Below, one piece after another: positions 53,739 to 61,565 of a DNA stretch of 64,000 bases. How positions within the stretch are numbered: the first letter of the stretch is position 1; the number at the start of each line of letters is the position of its first letter. The translations under genes and the position numbers were made by a program. This stretch comes from Candidatus Saccharimonadota bacterium (GTDB taxonomy: Bacteria > Patescibacteriota > Saccharimonadia > Saccharimonadales > Saccharimonadaceae): the NCBI GenBank assembly GCA_030445245.1, contig JAUCSD010000001.1:372001-436000 (forward strand). The letters run 5' to 3'. The notes under the pieces were generated by a model. The model was not told where the DNA came from. It did not search any database and worked only from the letters and a program-made list of their open reading frames with translations.

Positions 53739-54866
53739 TTATTCTTCAGTTGACTCTTCGACTGCATTCATCAAACTATCTTCGATGTTCTTGCGAGGTT
53801 TCGGTTCAGCAGGCTTATCATTCGCCTGGGCTGTTTCAATATCAAGTTCGTAGCCAGTCAAGTGACTTGCAAGACGAACGTTCTGACCACCACGGCCAAT
53901 CGCAATTGATTGCTGGTCTTCGTTAACGAATACCTTGGCACGTTTAGCAGCTTCGTCGATCTCAACGCGTACGACCTCAGCAGGGCTAAGTGCATTACGA
54001 ATAAACTGTTCCGAGTTTTCGTCGAAAGTGATAATGTCGATCTTCTCTTGATCACCAATTTCGTTCATAACTGCTTGGACACGAGTACCGTGGCCACCAA
54101 CGAACGTACCGACTGGGTCTACGCCAGGAACGGTACTTGCAACAGCAAGCTTCGTTCGGCGTCCAGCTTCGCGAGCAATCTTCTTAATCTCAACTGCACC
54201 AGTTTCCATTTCAGGAACTTCCTGACGGAAAAGGTATTCAACGAATGCTTCATTTCCACGAGAGAGAATAAGCTGTGGACCACGATTGTCGCGTTCGATA
54301 TCCTTAATGAATACCTTGATGCGAGAACCGACATTATAGAATTCGCCTTGGATCTGCTCGCTTTGAGGAATGATACCTGTTGCCTTGCCGAGTTCAACTC
54401 GGATGACACGCGGCTCAACTCGCTGTACTGTACCGGTAACAATCGTACCAATCTTGTCTTCGTATTCTTCAAGGACAACTTCACGTTCCGCTTCACGAAG
54501 TCGTTGCAGAACAACCTGCTTAGCCGTCTGAGCAGCTACGCGGCCGAAACTGACTACTTCGTGCTTTTCTTCGACGATATCGCCAATGACAGCATCTTTT
54601 TTAACCTTAAGAGCATCCTCAAGACTAATTTCAACTGCGTCGCTACCAACTTCCTCGACAACTTCACGAGCTACGTATACGTTAGCCGTGCCATCGTTCG
54701 TATTAAGTTCAGCGCGGACTTCTTGGTCTCGCTCGCCGTTATCTCGACGCCAAGCCGCAGCAATAGCTTGTTCAATAACCGCAAGAACAGTCTCTTCGGG
54801 TAGGTTTTTTTCCTCAGCAATCGTGCGGACTGCAAGGGTCAATTGTTTAATGTTAATATCTTCCAT
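53739..54866 (-). CDS. nusA: transcription factor NusA
   Basis: This 375-residue elongation/termination factor has the N-terminal polymerase-binding domain (about 1-125), S1 domain (GTIVTGTVQRVEPRVIRVELG), and two KH domains (GTFVGGHGTRVQAVMNEI; IGRGGQNVRLASHLTGYELDI). It lacks the acidic C-terminal repeats of E. coli NusA. ATG 54866 (MEDINIKQL) has AAAGGAAA upstream. A terminator sits in its short leader. Confidence 0.97.
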   Translation of the reverse strand: MEDINIKQLTLAVRTIAEEKNLPEETVLAVIEQAIAAAWRRDNGERDQEVRAELNTNDGTANVYVAREVVEEVGSDAVEISLEDALKVKKDAVIGDIVEEKHEVVSFGRVAAQTAKQVVLQRLREAEREVVLEEYEDKIGTIVTGTVQRVEPRVIRVELGKATGIIPQSEQIQGEFYNVGSRIKVFIKDIERDNRGPQLILSRGNEAFVEYLFRQEVPEMETGAVEIKKIAREAGRRTKLAVASTVPGVDPVGTFVGGHGTRVQAVMNEIGDQEKIDIITFDENSEQFIRNALSPAEVVRVEIDEAAKRAKVFVNEDQQSIAIGRGGQNVRLASHLTGYELDIETAQANDKPAEPKPRKNIEDSLMNAVEESTEE

Positions 54867-54888
54867 GATAATTTTCCTTTCTTCTATG

Positions 54889-54911
54889 AAAAAATCCGAC
54901 CTGCTGGCCGG
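54889..54911 (-). terminator. terminator in the nusA leader
   Basis: CCGGCC-AGCA-GGTCGG then ATTTTTT on the minus strand, ending 23 bp before the nusA ATG and only about 30 nt after the predicted start site (-10 TATACT at 54926-54931). It suits NusA-responsive attenuation or, alternatively, ends the 55050 transcript. Confidence 0.7.
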
Positions 54912-54925
54912 AATGTACTGCCTGT

Positions 54926-54931
54926 AGTATA
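54926..54931 (-). promoter_or_regulatory. nusA promoter -10 box
   Basis: TATACT preceded by TG two bases upstream (TGTATACT) on the minus strand. GTATAC occurs twice nearby (54928-54933 region and about 54940). Confidence 0.5.
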
Positions 54932-54963
54932 CAGCGCGGTATACGTATGTGCAATAGTGAATG

Positions 54964-55003
54964 TGCCGCCACCGCACTCCATGAAATGGAGGCGGTGGCG
55001 GAC
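54964..55003 (-). terminator. long GC-rich hairpin after the 55050 gene
   Basis: CCGCCACCGC and CTCCAT pair with ATGGAG and GCGGTGGCGG, 16 bp with one bulged A and a 3-nt loop; it lies 47 nt after the stop and has no U-tract. Confidence 0.6.
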
Positions 55004-55049
55004 AAAGAATCCATTCACGTTCATCGTAGAGAACATTATGTGCCAGAGG

Positions 55050-55238
55050 TCACGCAGCTCTCCTTGACGGGCGACGATCCGCGTTGATCCAGGTGAGCAC
55101 CTCCTCAGCGGCATCTGACGATGTCGTCTGGGGCAATACCCCACGGCCGTTCCCAGACGGACGTGACCTGTCGCGAGTGATCGTGCAGAAGAACAGGGCA
55201 GTCCACTGCATCAAGCTGTACATGAACACGGTACGCAC
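55050..55238 (-). CDS. 62-residue protein, GC-rich solitary gene
   Basis: GTG 55238 starts a short protein with a hydrophobic segment (MYSLMQWTALFFCTI) and a C-terminal SSDAAEEVLTWINADRRPSRRAA. No family is recognised. The promoter TTGACA-16-TATAAT lies at about 55280-55310. A reading extending 18 codons further upstream begins inside the promoter and is rejected. Confidence 0.45.
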   Translation of the reverse strand: MRTVFMYSLMQWTALFFCTITRDRSRPSGNGRGVLPQTTSSDAAEEVLTWINADRRPSRRAA

Positions 55239-55335
55239 CAGGTTTCCGTAGAGATAGCCTCGCGGATGGATCTTCGTTGGTTTATTATACAAACTTTATT
55301 ATATTTGTCAATATGCATATGGTTATACGGGCAAT

Positions 55336-55355
55336 AAAAAATAGCCTTGCGGCTA
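55336..55355 (-). terminator. intrinsic terminator of the 55451 gene
   Basis: TAGCC-GCAA-GGCTA with a GNRA loop and TTTTTT on the minus strand (stem 55342-55355). It lies downstream of the perfect hairpin at 55381. Confidence 0.8.
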
Positions 55356-55380
55356 GAAAAAGTGGCATAAAGAATTATCG

Positions 55381-55420
55381 ATTTGCCACCGACTCCCAGG
55401 ATCGGGAGTCGGTGGCAAAT
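55381..55420 (-). terminator. perfect 17-bp hairpin after the 55451 gene
   Basis: Arms 55381-55397 (ATTTGCCACCGACTCCC) and 55404-55420 are exactly complementary around a 6-nt loop. A separate true terminator follows, so this hairpin is probably not just a terminator. Confidence 0.7.
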
Positions 55421-55450
55421 GCGTCTATCAGGTGCCGACGAACGTCAGCG

Positions 55451-55591
55451 TCAGCGGAAGCTACGCCGTGCCTCGGCGGATGCCTGCCAGTGCTCGAAGG
55501 CCGGCGTCGCAAGGACGGGGGCCGAAGCGGGACTGAAGGCGGACGTGGCGGGCCGCACGGTGGGAGCCGAGCTCTGGGTGGTGGTCGGCAC
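55451..55591 (-). CDS. 46-residue Ala/Pro/Thr-rich protein, GC-rich solitary gene
   Basis: GTG 55591 is preceded by GAGGAG at 8 nt; the product is low-complexity (TTTQSSAPTVRPATSAFSPA) and not recognised. Overlapping GC-rich readings exist in all frames; this one is preferred because it has the ribosome site and ends before the hairpin. TTGACA-18-TAGTAT lies at about 55628-55657. 55652-55833 otherwise holds no gene. Confidence 0.4.
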   Translation of the reverse strand: MPTTTQSSAPTVRPATSAFSPASAPVLATPAFEHWQASAEARRSFR

Positions 55592-55833
55592 GAGATCATC
55601 TCCTCGAGAGTTGGCTGCTGACTGGGGCAGCAACCACTGGTAGCGCTGCAAGTAATACTACACCTGCTGTGTGTATAGTGTCAATACAATATTTTAGTCA
55701 TTTCGAAAAATACAACGTATATTATTTTTATCCCTGTTATATTTTAGCGAATGAATTGCGATCAAAGTTGATGTATAGACCCCAATCTCGGCATACGCAT
55801 AGTCACGCCGCTACTTCTAAGGCGTCATCAAAG

Positions 55834-56409
55834 TTATCGACTGTTACGTGAAACGTAAGGGTTATCTTTCATGTAGAATCGCCATTGTTTGTCCCTAGCT
55901 TGGCTGATTCCAATACGGGTTGACACTACAATCTCATCAGTGAGCTCGGGTTTCATGAGTAGCCGTAGAGGCGGCTTTCGTAAATCATGGCCATTTAATC
56001 TTTTATCAATATCAAGCGCCTGGCATAATTTAGCGGGTCCATTCGTAATCTCAACCCCGCTCTTATCACCGCGTCGGCGACGTAATATATGTTCACCGGA
56101 CATAGGCTCGACCGCCCGAATCAGGACGGCCGCGCCATAACCTTCTCCGCCAACCACGATGTTGCAGCAGTAATGCATACCATAAGTAAAGTAGACATAG
56201 AGATGTCCTGACGGGCCAAACATGATATCAGTCCTCGGCGTTCTTCCCTTATAACTGTGGCTTGCTGCGTCCGTTTGATCGTAAGCCTCGGTCTCGACTA
56301 TTCGAGCCCGCGTCACTTCGCCATCCATCTCACGTTCGAGCTCACAACCAAGTAGCCTGCGGGCTATCACGTCAACCGCGCCGTCTAATGTTTCGGACAA
56401 ATCGTTCAT
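55834..56409 (-). CDS. 3-methyladenine DNA glycosylase (AAG/MPG family)
   Basis: This 191-residue base-excision repair enzyme has ARRLLGCELER, the catalytic Glu in RIVETEAYDQTDAASHSYKGRTPRT, MFGPSGHLYVYFTYGMHYCCNIV and GPAKLCQALDI. It removes alkylated or deaminated purines. It is 7 bp downstream of the ChaB-like gene. Confidence 0.95.
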   Translation of the reverse strand: MNDLSETLDGAVDVIARRLLGCELEREMDGEVTRARIVETEAYDQTDAASHSYKGRTPRTDIMFGPSGHLYVYFTYGMHYCCNIVVGGEGYGAAVLIRAVEPMSGEHILRRRRGDKSGVEITNGPAKLCQALDIDKRLNGHDLRKPPLRLLMKPELTDEIVVSTRIGISQARDKQWRFYMKDNPYVSRNSR

Positions 56410-56416
56410 CTAGCTG

Positions 56417-56647
56417 TTACTGTTTTTCGTGCCACTTACCGTCGTCGCTCTTTTCATAGGTCTTTTTTACCGCGTTCCAAGCTACCCGATGCGCTACCTC
56501 TTCCCGGCTTGCGTCATCACGTCGTTCGTCTGGATCTTTGTATTCATCATAGGCACTATTGAACGCTTCTTTATAGATATCCTGTGCATGCTCAGGCAAT
56601 GCATGCCTCACTCCCTCTGGCAGTTCGCTTGTTGAATGATATGGCAT
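56417..56647 (-). CDS. ChaB family protein
   Basis: This 76-residue protein matches the ChaB domain: LPEGVRHALPEHAQDIYKEAFNSAYDEY near the start and HRVAWNAVKKTYEK at the end. ChaB proteins are small, named after a cation-transport locus, with unproven biochemical role. AGGAGG precedes the ATG. It lies between a coiled-coil gene and the glycosylase gene in one operon. Confidence 0.85.
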   Translation of the reverse strand: MPYHSTSELPEGVRHALPEHAQDIYKEAFNSAYDEYKDPDERRDDASREEVAHRVAWNAVKKTYEKSDDGKWHEKQ

Positions 56648-56669
56648 ATACTATTCCTCCTTCAATCTA

Positions 56670-57014
56670 TTATGAAAATAAACCGGTGCCGCCTCGTAAT
56701 TCGGCTTTTTTGTGTTCTATATCCTGCAATCGACGATCATGTTCTGCTTGCAGCCGCTCCTGCTCTTTCTCAAGCTCAACAGCCCGTGCCTCCTGTAGTA
56801 CGGCACCTTGGTCATGCTCCTCGGCTGCTCGTTCAGTGGCATTTGCTTCGTCGATGAGTTTTTGGGCCTCTGTACGTTCCATATCCGCCCGAGCCGTATC
56901 ATTGGCTTTGTCATAGTCGTTAGCGTTATAAGTAAACTTGTCCGCTTGTTTGCGTTTAGCTTCGGCATCAAGACGAAGCTGAAATGCTTTATCTTTTAGT
57001 TGCTTCACATTCAT
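56670..57014 (-). CDS. coiled-coil protein, unknown
   Basis: This 114-residue protein is nearly all alpha-helix, Glu/Ala/Lys/Arg-rich (LRLDAEAKRKQADKF; EQERLQAEHDRRLQDIEHKKAEL), ending in LRGGTGLFS. No family is recognised. First gene of the operon with ChaB and the glycosylase; the grouping suggests a stress role but this is a guess. Confidence 0.75.
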   Translation of the reverse strand: MNVKQLKDKAFQLRLDAEAKRKQADKFTYNANDYDKANDTARADMERTEAQKLIDEANATERAAEEHDQGAVLQEARAVELEKEQERLQAEHDRRLQDIEHKKAELRGGTGLFS

Positions 57015-57118
57015 AACGTATAGCCTCCCGTATTTCTATTTTACTATGATAATCATTGCCGTCATACCTCATAGGTGATATAGTGTTAGACATAACTGAT
57101 GAGGTCCATTTCTAAATA

Positions 57119-58108
57119 GTGAGTGCATTTCTTACAATCGCCATAGTGGTGACACTACTTGGTGTATCCGCAATTTGTTCAGGGCTGAACGTAGCGCTAA
57201 TGTCGCTTCAGCTAAAGGACTTGCAACACAAGACAAATGCAGGAAACCTCCAAGCTAAGAAGGTACTCCCTTTACGTCGCAATACCCACTTGACCCTTGC
57301 GGCTATTCTCTTAACAAACGTCGCTGCCATGTCTACGACTTCACTCGTGCTTGAGAGTGCTCTCTCGGGTCTGCTCGCTGGTATTATCACGACTCTGCTT
57401 ATGGTGACATTCGGTGAAATCTTCCCGCAGGCATTATTTAGTCGTAAGGCACTTGTTTATTGTGCCCGACTCGCTTTGGTAATGCGCTTTATGATCGTTC
57501 TCATGTACCCAATCGCTAAGCCTCTTCAGCTCTTGCTTGACCGATTGTTCACGAAAGAACAAGTATCTCTTCAAACAAGACAGGAGCTGGGCGTTATGAT
57601 TACCGAGCACCTGGGAAGTAATGTCAGCGAACTTGACGACGACGAGGTAGAGATTATTCGAGGAGCCCTGCAACTTAGCGAGAAGCGTGTTCGCGAGATC
57701 ATGACGCCCATTAAGCAAGTTTATTGGGTTACCCCAAAAACAGAACTTACTCATGAAAAAATCGATGAGATAAAAAAGATCGGACGAAGCCGTATCCCCG
57801 TTTTTAATAAAGAGCGGACACACTGTCATGGACTACTACTCATGAAAGATCTCGTTAACATGGACTTCGATGATGAGACATATACCGTACAAGATCTTAA
57901 TCTCCACTATGTCCAGCCAATTGGAAGTATGACTGCGCTTGATACGTTGCTCCGTCGCTTTATTTCGACCGGAACGCACCTACTTCCTATCGAAAAGGAT
58001 AACCGTATCGTCGGTATCGTCACGATTGAAGATGTCATCGAAGAAATTGTCGGCCACGAAATTGAAGACGAGACCGATCGTCGTAACACAAAACCAACAA
58101 CCGCCTAA
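57119..58108 (+). CDS. CNNM/DUF21-CBS membrane protein (HlyC/CorC relative)
   Basis: This 329-residue protein has a DUF21 transmembrane domain (1-about 175; four hydrophobic segments, SALLAGIITTLLMVTFGEIFPQ) and a CBS pair (IMTPIKQVYWVTPKTELTHEKIDEIKKIGRSRIPVF ... DTLLRRFISTGTHLLPIEKDNRIVGIVTIEDVIEEIVG). The C-terminal CorC_HlyC domain is absent. Relatives transport or sense Mg2+ or Co2+. GTG 57119 is the first start that keeps the first helix. Confidence 0.88.
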   Translation: MSAFLTIAIVVTLLGVSAICSGLNVALMSLQLKDLQHKTNAGNLQAKKVLPLRRNTHLTLAAILLTNVAAMSTTSLVLESALSGLLAGIITTLLMVTFGEIFPQALFSRKALVYCARLALVMRFMIVLMYPIAKPLQLLLDRLFTKEQVSLQTRQELGVMITEHLGSNVSELDDDEVEIIRGALQLSEKRVREIMTPIKQVYWVTPKTELTHEKIDEIKKIGRSRIPVFNKERTHCHGLLLMKDLVNMDFDDETYTVQDLNLHYVQPIGSMTALDTLLRRFISTGTHLLPIEKDNRIVGIVTIEDVIEEIVGHEIEDETDRRNTKPTTA

Positions 58109-58146
58109 TCGCATTCTCACCCATCCGTCTGGTATAGTAATAGGAT

Positions 58147-58536
58147 ATGAATACAGATAAATCCAACCAACTCGAAGACACAAAACTCGACAACTTCACG
58201 CCGATCCCGAACGTTACCGAACTTCAAATCATTGATACTGTTGAAGGAACGGGCGACGTCGTGCCCGAAGGCGCTAAGATCACGGCACACTATACCGGTG
58301 CACTATGTGCGGATGGCACGATCTTCCAAAGCTCACATGATTTCGGTAAGCCAATTACCTTTGGTCTTAGCCAGGTTATTGCCGGATGGACAAAAGGTGT
58401 TCCAGGCATGAAGGTCGGCGGTACACGTCGTCTTATCATTCCATCGGCTCAAGCATACGGTTCAGCTCGCGCCGCTGCTAACATTCCACCGAACTCAGAT
58501 CTCGTATTTGATATTGAACTTACGGCCATTAGCTAG
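58147..58536 (+). CDS. FKBP-type peptidyl-prolyl isomerase
   Basis: This 129-residue cytosolic protein has the FKBP core: GTGDVVPEGAKITAHYTGAL, GTIFQSS, VIAGWTKGVPGMKVGGTRRLIIP and DLVFDIEL. Extended -10 TGGTATAGT (TATAGT 58133-58138) ends 8 nt before the ATG, indicating near-leaderless expression. It is convergent with the SDR gene, 3 bp apart. Confidence 0.94.
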   Translation: MNTDKSNQLEDTKLDNFTPIPNVTELQIIDTVEGTGDVVPEGAKITAHYTGALCADGTIFQSSHDFGKPITFGLSQVIAGWTKGVPGMKVGGTRRLIIPSAQAYGSARAAANIPPNSDLVFDIELTAIS

Positions 58537-58539
58537 TAT

Positions 58540-59439
58540 CTACGGCAAATGATTGCCGCCGGTTACACCAATGACCTCTCCTGTTGTATAACTTGACTCT
58601 TGAGACGCCAAAAAAACGAATGCCGGTGCAACCTCGGCCGGCTGGCCAGGTCGGCCCATTGGTGTATTCTGGCCAAATTTCACCAGCTTCTCTTGCGGCT
58701 GTCCGTAACTTGGCTGAAGTGGTGTCCAAATAGGCCCCGGTGCGACCGCATTCACGCGGATACCCTTTGGCGCAACCTGCTTAGCTAGACCATGAGTGAA
58801 AGCGACGATCGCCGCTTTTGTCGAGGCATAGTCGAGCAGGCCTTCCGAGGGCTGATACGCCTGAATCGAGGCGGTGTTAACGATAGTACTACCTGCTGGC
58901 ATATGTTTTAACGCGGCCTTACTCAGCCAAAACATCGCAAAGATATTCGTTGCAAATGTTTTCTCGAGCTGCTCAGTAGTGAGTTCTGCGATGTCAGCAA
59001 CATAAACCTGTTTTCCAGCATTATTGACCAAGATATCAATAGAGCCAAGTTCTTTGACAGTCGCTTCAATAAGTTCATTGCAAAATGGCTCATAGCTAAT
59101 ATCTCCAGGATATGCGACCACCTTAACGCCCGCCATCTCACAAAGACGGATCGTTTCTCGAGCGTCCTTTTCTTCGACAGGTAAGTAATTTATGACAACG
59201 TCCGCACCTTCACGAGCATAGGCTATTGCCACGGCCCGACCAATTCCCGAATCTCCTCCGGTAATTAGCGCCTTCCGTCCCTTGAGACGTCCGCTACCCC
59301 GATAGGTTACCTCACCATGGTCGGCTTTTGGCTGTAGCTTAGCATCAAGACCAGGTTCAGGTTGCGTTTGCTCAGGAATATCCATCGCCGGATACTGTTT
59401 AGTAGGATCTTGCATGGTATATTGATCATTCTTATTCAT
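58540..59439 (-). CDS. short-chain dehydrogenase/reductase
   Basis: This 299-residue NAD(P)-dependent oxidoreductase has [10 protein letters not shown] (cofactor loop), NNAG, the catalytic Ser in [10 protein letters not shown] and YASTK. An N-terminal extension of about 45 residues (Gln/Pro-rich) before [13 protein letters not shown] resembles general-stress SDRs such as YhxC/YdaD of Bacillus. ATG 59439 is preceded by GGGGGGAT; longer readings are rejected. Confidence 0.93.
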   Translation of the reverse strand: MNKNDQYTMQDPTKQYPAMDIPEQTQPEPGLDAKLQPKADHGEVTYRGSGRLKGRKALITGGDSGIGRAVAIAYAREGADVVINYLPVEEKDARETIRLCEMAGVKVVAYPGDISYEPFCNELIEATVKELGSIDILVNNAGKQVYVADIAELTTEQLEKTFATNIFAMFWLSKAALKHMPAGSTIVNTASIQAYQPSEGLLDYASTKAAIVAFTHGLAKQVAPKGIRVNAVAPGPIWTPLQPSYGQPQEKLVKFGQNTPMGRPGQPAEVAPAFVFLASQESSYTTGEVIGVTGGNHLP

Positions 59440-59514
59440 AGCATCCCCCCATTTATATTGTCTCTCTATTATAAAACTCAATTCTTAAAGCCGTCTATAT
59501 TTTGACATAAAAAA

Positions 59515-59540
59515 AGAGCCCTCTTTACATGAGTGACTCT
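59515..59540 (-). terminator. intrinsic terminator of the 59629 gene
   Basis: AGAGTC/GGCTCT (one G-U) followed by TTTTTTT on the minus strand, downstream of the GC-rich hairpin at 59565. Confidence 0.65.
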
Positions 59541-59564
59541 GTTAAAAACAAGTTGTTGCACCCC

Positions 59565-59608
59565 GGAGGGCGCAGATGGTCCGTTAGTAGGACCACCTGC
59601 GCCACTCC
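59565..59608 (-). terminator. long GC-rich hairpin after the 59629 gene
   Basis: GGAG-GCGCAG-TGGTCC pairs with GGACCA-CTGCGC-CTCC, about 17 bp with two imperfections around a 7-nt loop, 20 nt after the stop. Confidence 0.65.
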
Positions 59609-59628
59609 GTAGGCTTCGTCGATGAAGC

Positions 59629-60054
59629 TCAGGCCGCGACGCACTTGGCGTCGAAGATGTTCGGGAACTGCGACAGCACCGGCCAGCGTGAACCCGCGAC
59701 CCTGAACACACACGTGCCCTTGGTCGGGATCTTCTGCCAGTAGTCAGCCGAGTTCTGCTTCCACCGCAGGACCGAGTCCTCGTTCGACAGCTGGCCGCAG
59801 TCGGACGTGTAGATCCGGTACGACCCGTTGTCCCCGCCGCGGTCCTTGTCGGTGACGTGGCAGGTGACCGTACGGTCGCTGCGGTAGGTGGTGCCCCAGT
59901 TGAGCAGGGACACGCCACCCACCAGCACGAAGGTGATCATCGCCACGAGGGCAACGACACCGGCGGTCACCTCGCTCGCCAACCCGAAGGCACAGGTCAG
60001 CAGGATGAGGAACACGACGATTCCACAGATGATCGCGAAAATTGCGAGACCCAT
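59629..60054 (-). CDS. two-helix membrane protein with extracytoplasmic Cys domain, GC-rich solitary gene
   Basis: This 141-residue protein has two transmembrane helices (about 3-25 and 31-52), then an ~85-residue outside domain beginning RTVTCHVTDKDRGG with YRIYTSDCGQL, GTCVFRV and a terminal FDAKCVAA (four Cys). Similar TVT-TDK-x-YTxD domains are familiar from actinobacterial and phage membrane proteins, but I cannot name the family. GAGGGAG precedes the ATG and TTGACA-16-TAAAAT (extended) lies at about 60079-60106. Strongly GC-rich. Confidence 0.7.
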   Translation of the reverse strand: MGLAIFAIICGIVVFLILLTCAFGLASEVTAGVVALVAMITFVLVGGVSLLNWGTTYRSDRTVTCHVTDKDRGGDNGSYRIYTSDCGQLSNEDSVLRWKQNSADYWQKIPTKGTCVFRVAGSRWPVLSQFPNIFDAKCVAA

Positions 60055-60189
60055 CTTCTTCTCCCTCGTGAGACATTCGACTTAGTTATTTTAGCAGAAA
60101 TACCACATTTGTCAATACTAATCTCTAATACGTACGTAGTTCTATGTTTTTTAGTTAGAATACCCTGGCAATCGACCACACAAAGCATG

Positions 60190-60195
60190 TATACT
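60190..60195 (+). promoter_or_regulatory. promoter of the 21-residue gene
   Basis: TATACT box 28 nt upstream of the ATG at 60224. Confidence 0.45.
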
Positions 60196-60223
60196 TATCT
60201 ATAGTATTTAATGGAGTTAGACC

Positions 60224-60289
60224 ATGGCAAAAGGTACAAATCAGCAAAAAGCTGTCAAAAAGAAGAAACAAGTCAAGACGGACGTATAG
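60224..60289 (+). CDS. 21-residue Lys-rich peptide
   Basis: A tiny ORF with GGAG at 8 nt, a promoter and a strong terminator immediately after its stop. The product starts MAKGTNQQKAVKKKKQ and is highly basic. The compact unit (promoter, ribosome site, ORF, terminator) supports real expression; comparable tiny Lys-rich proteins exist in other bacteria with unknown role. Confidence 0.6.
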   Translation: MAKGTNQQKAVKKKKQVKTDV

Positions 60290-60294
60290 CCTTA

Positions 60295-60321
60295 ATCGCC
60301 TCACCAACTCGGTGGGGCGAT
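60295..60321 (+). terminator. terminator of the 21-residue gene
   Basis: ATCGCCTCACC/GGTGGGGCGAT (one wobble) with a 5-nt loop followed by TTTT. Confidence 0.85.
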
Positions 60322-60365
60322 TTTTATGTATCGGCTTAACAGCGGACTGGTTATCGAAAAATAGT

Positions 60366-60971
60366 CTACCAGAGGTCTGATATCTTTACGCGAAGAAGCA
60401 TGGCAACAAAATACTGAACAACAAAGGCCACCATACTAAAACAAGCGAGCCCACAGCCTACCGTTAGGGCAATCGAATAATCAATGGGTTGTTCTTGGAG
60501 AAGTCGAGACATAACCGTCAGCGTTAGTGGTACGAGAATCAGTAGCGCTTTAAGTACAATCACTAACCGGGAGGTTATTTTAATGCGATTTCGTTTCGTA
60601 TCATGTTTATGTTGAGCTTTTATAACGATTGGCGTCATTGATTCCGCGGTCTTATATACGATTTTGTTACTCGTCTTTACGATACTTCTGGGTAGAACAA
60701 AGAAAGCATAGACCGTTATAGCAAGTGCGGCGGCGACAACTACCGTTAGAACGATAACGCCGAGTGGACCAGGCAATGTTAGGCTGAGACCGACAGGTCG
60801 TTCAACATAATGACTACTATCACTCGAAGAAATGAGCGACGTCACCGATTGAATCACACTCAAATAGAGTGCAGCCGCCCATATCCATTGTAAGAAACCA
60901 AAAAGGTATCCAAAAGAACCGAACGTATTAGCAATACCCTTCTTTACACTACGTTTCGTTTCTTGCTTCAT
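60366..60971 (-). CDS. four-helix membrane protein, unknown
   Basis: This 201-residue protein has four hydrophobic segments (about 20-45, 67-92, 136-156 and 166-192) with a basic cytoplasmic loop between helices 2 and 3 (IKAQHKHDTKRNRIK). No family is recognised. A TATGCT-like box lies 6 nt before the ATG. Host-like composition. Confidence 0.7.
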   Translation of the reverse strand: MKQETKRSVKKGIANTFGSFGYLFGFLQWIWAAALYLSVIQSVTSLISSSDSSHYVERPVGLSLTLPGPLGVIVLTVVVAAALAITVYAFFVLPRSIVKTSNKIVYKTAESMTPIVIKAQHKHDTKRNRIKITSRLVIVLKALLILVPLTLTVMSRLLQEQPIDYSIALTVGCGLACFSMVAFVVQYFVAMLLRVKISDLW

Positions 60972-61110
60972 TGGTTTAGCATACTAGATCGTGTGCAACC
61001 TTTCCAGACCCTTCCCTTTCTATGTAAATAGAATGATAGCGTAGGAACCCCTGTTTTATAGAGGTCTTCTCTAGGTAGACACGTAATACCTTAGCTTGTA
61101 TACTTACAAT

Positions 61111-61290
61111 ATGAATTTTCGAACCCTCATGCTCTATATCGGCCTCGCAGTTCTTGGCTTTTATATCATTGGATTTATACTTGATCTCGCCGCCTGGGCG
61201 CTAGATATAACCCTTACCGTTGGACTCGTCCTCGTGGTTATCGCACTCATCAATAAATTTTACGAGAGCAGAAAAGTTGCAAAAAAATAG
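61111..61290 (+). CDS. 59-residue membrane protein, unknown
   Basis: Two hydrophobic segments (LMLYIGLAVLGFYIIGFILDL; ITLTVGLVLVVIALI) and a basic C-terminus (YESRKVAKK). TATACT (61099-61104) ends 6 nt before ATG 61111, so the mRNA is leaderless and a longer reading starting upstream is rejected. Confidence 0.65.
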   Translation: MNFRTLMLYIGLAVLGFYIIGFILDLAAWALDITLTVGLVLVVIALINKFYESRKVAKK

Positions 61291-61300
61291 ATGATAGCTA

Positions 61301-61333
61301 TAAAAAGAACCGACAGCGTGTCGGTTCTTTTTA
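61301..61333 (+). terminator. bidirectional terminator
   Basis: A 15-bp stem TAAAAAGAACCGACA/TGTCGGTTCTTTTTA with a 3-nt loop between two convergent genes. Confidence 0.9.
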
Positions 61334-61349
61334 TTTGCTACATGCTCCG

Positions 61350-61565
61350 TTACATGGCAGCGTTTTTAGGAGCGGGTTCTGGCATAAGTTTCATAATCGA
61401 CACGTAGATTGCAGATAGGCCCACCAGTGAATATACGATTCGTGCTAGTACCGATCCGGTCCCAAATAATGCGTCAACTAGGTTATAGTCGAAGAAACCA
61501 ACTAGTCCCCAGTTAAGTCCACCAATAATAATTAGTGCCAATGCTGTTTGGTAGATTACTCTCAC
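61350..61565 (-). CDS. DUF378 family membrane protein
   Basis: This 71-residue protein matches DUF378: ALALIIIGGLNWGLVGFFDYNLVDALFG...LARIVYSLVGLSAIY, two transmembrane helices. Function unknown. The GTG start has GGGAGG upstream. Confidence 0.9.
   Translation of the reverse strand: MRVIYQTALALIIIGGLNWGLVGFFDYNLVDALFGTGSVLARIVYSLVGLSAIYVSIMKLMPEPAPKNAAM

Noticed and set aside
55375-55643. Several overlapping GC-rich ORFs of 70-110 codons on both strands
   Set aside because: They run through the perfect 17-bp hairpin or lack ribosome sites; only the 46-codon minus-strand frame ends before the hairpin with a good Shine-Dalgarno.
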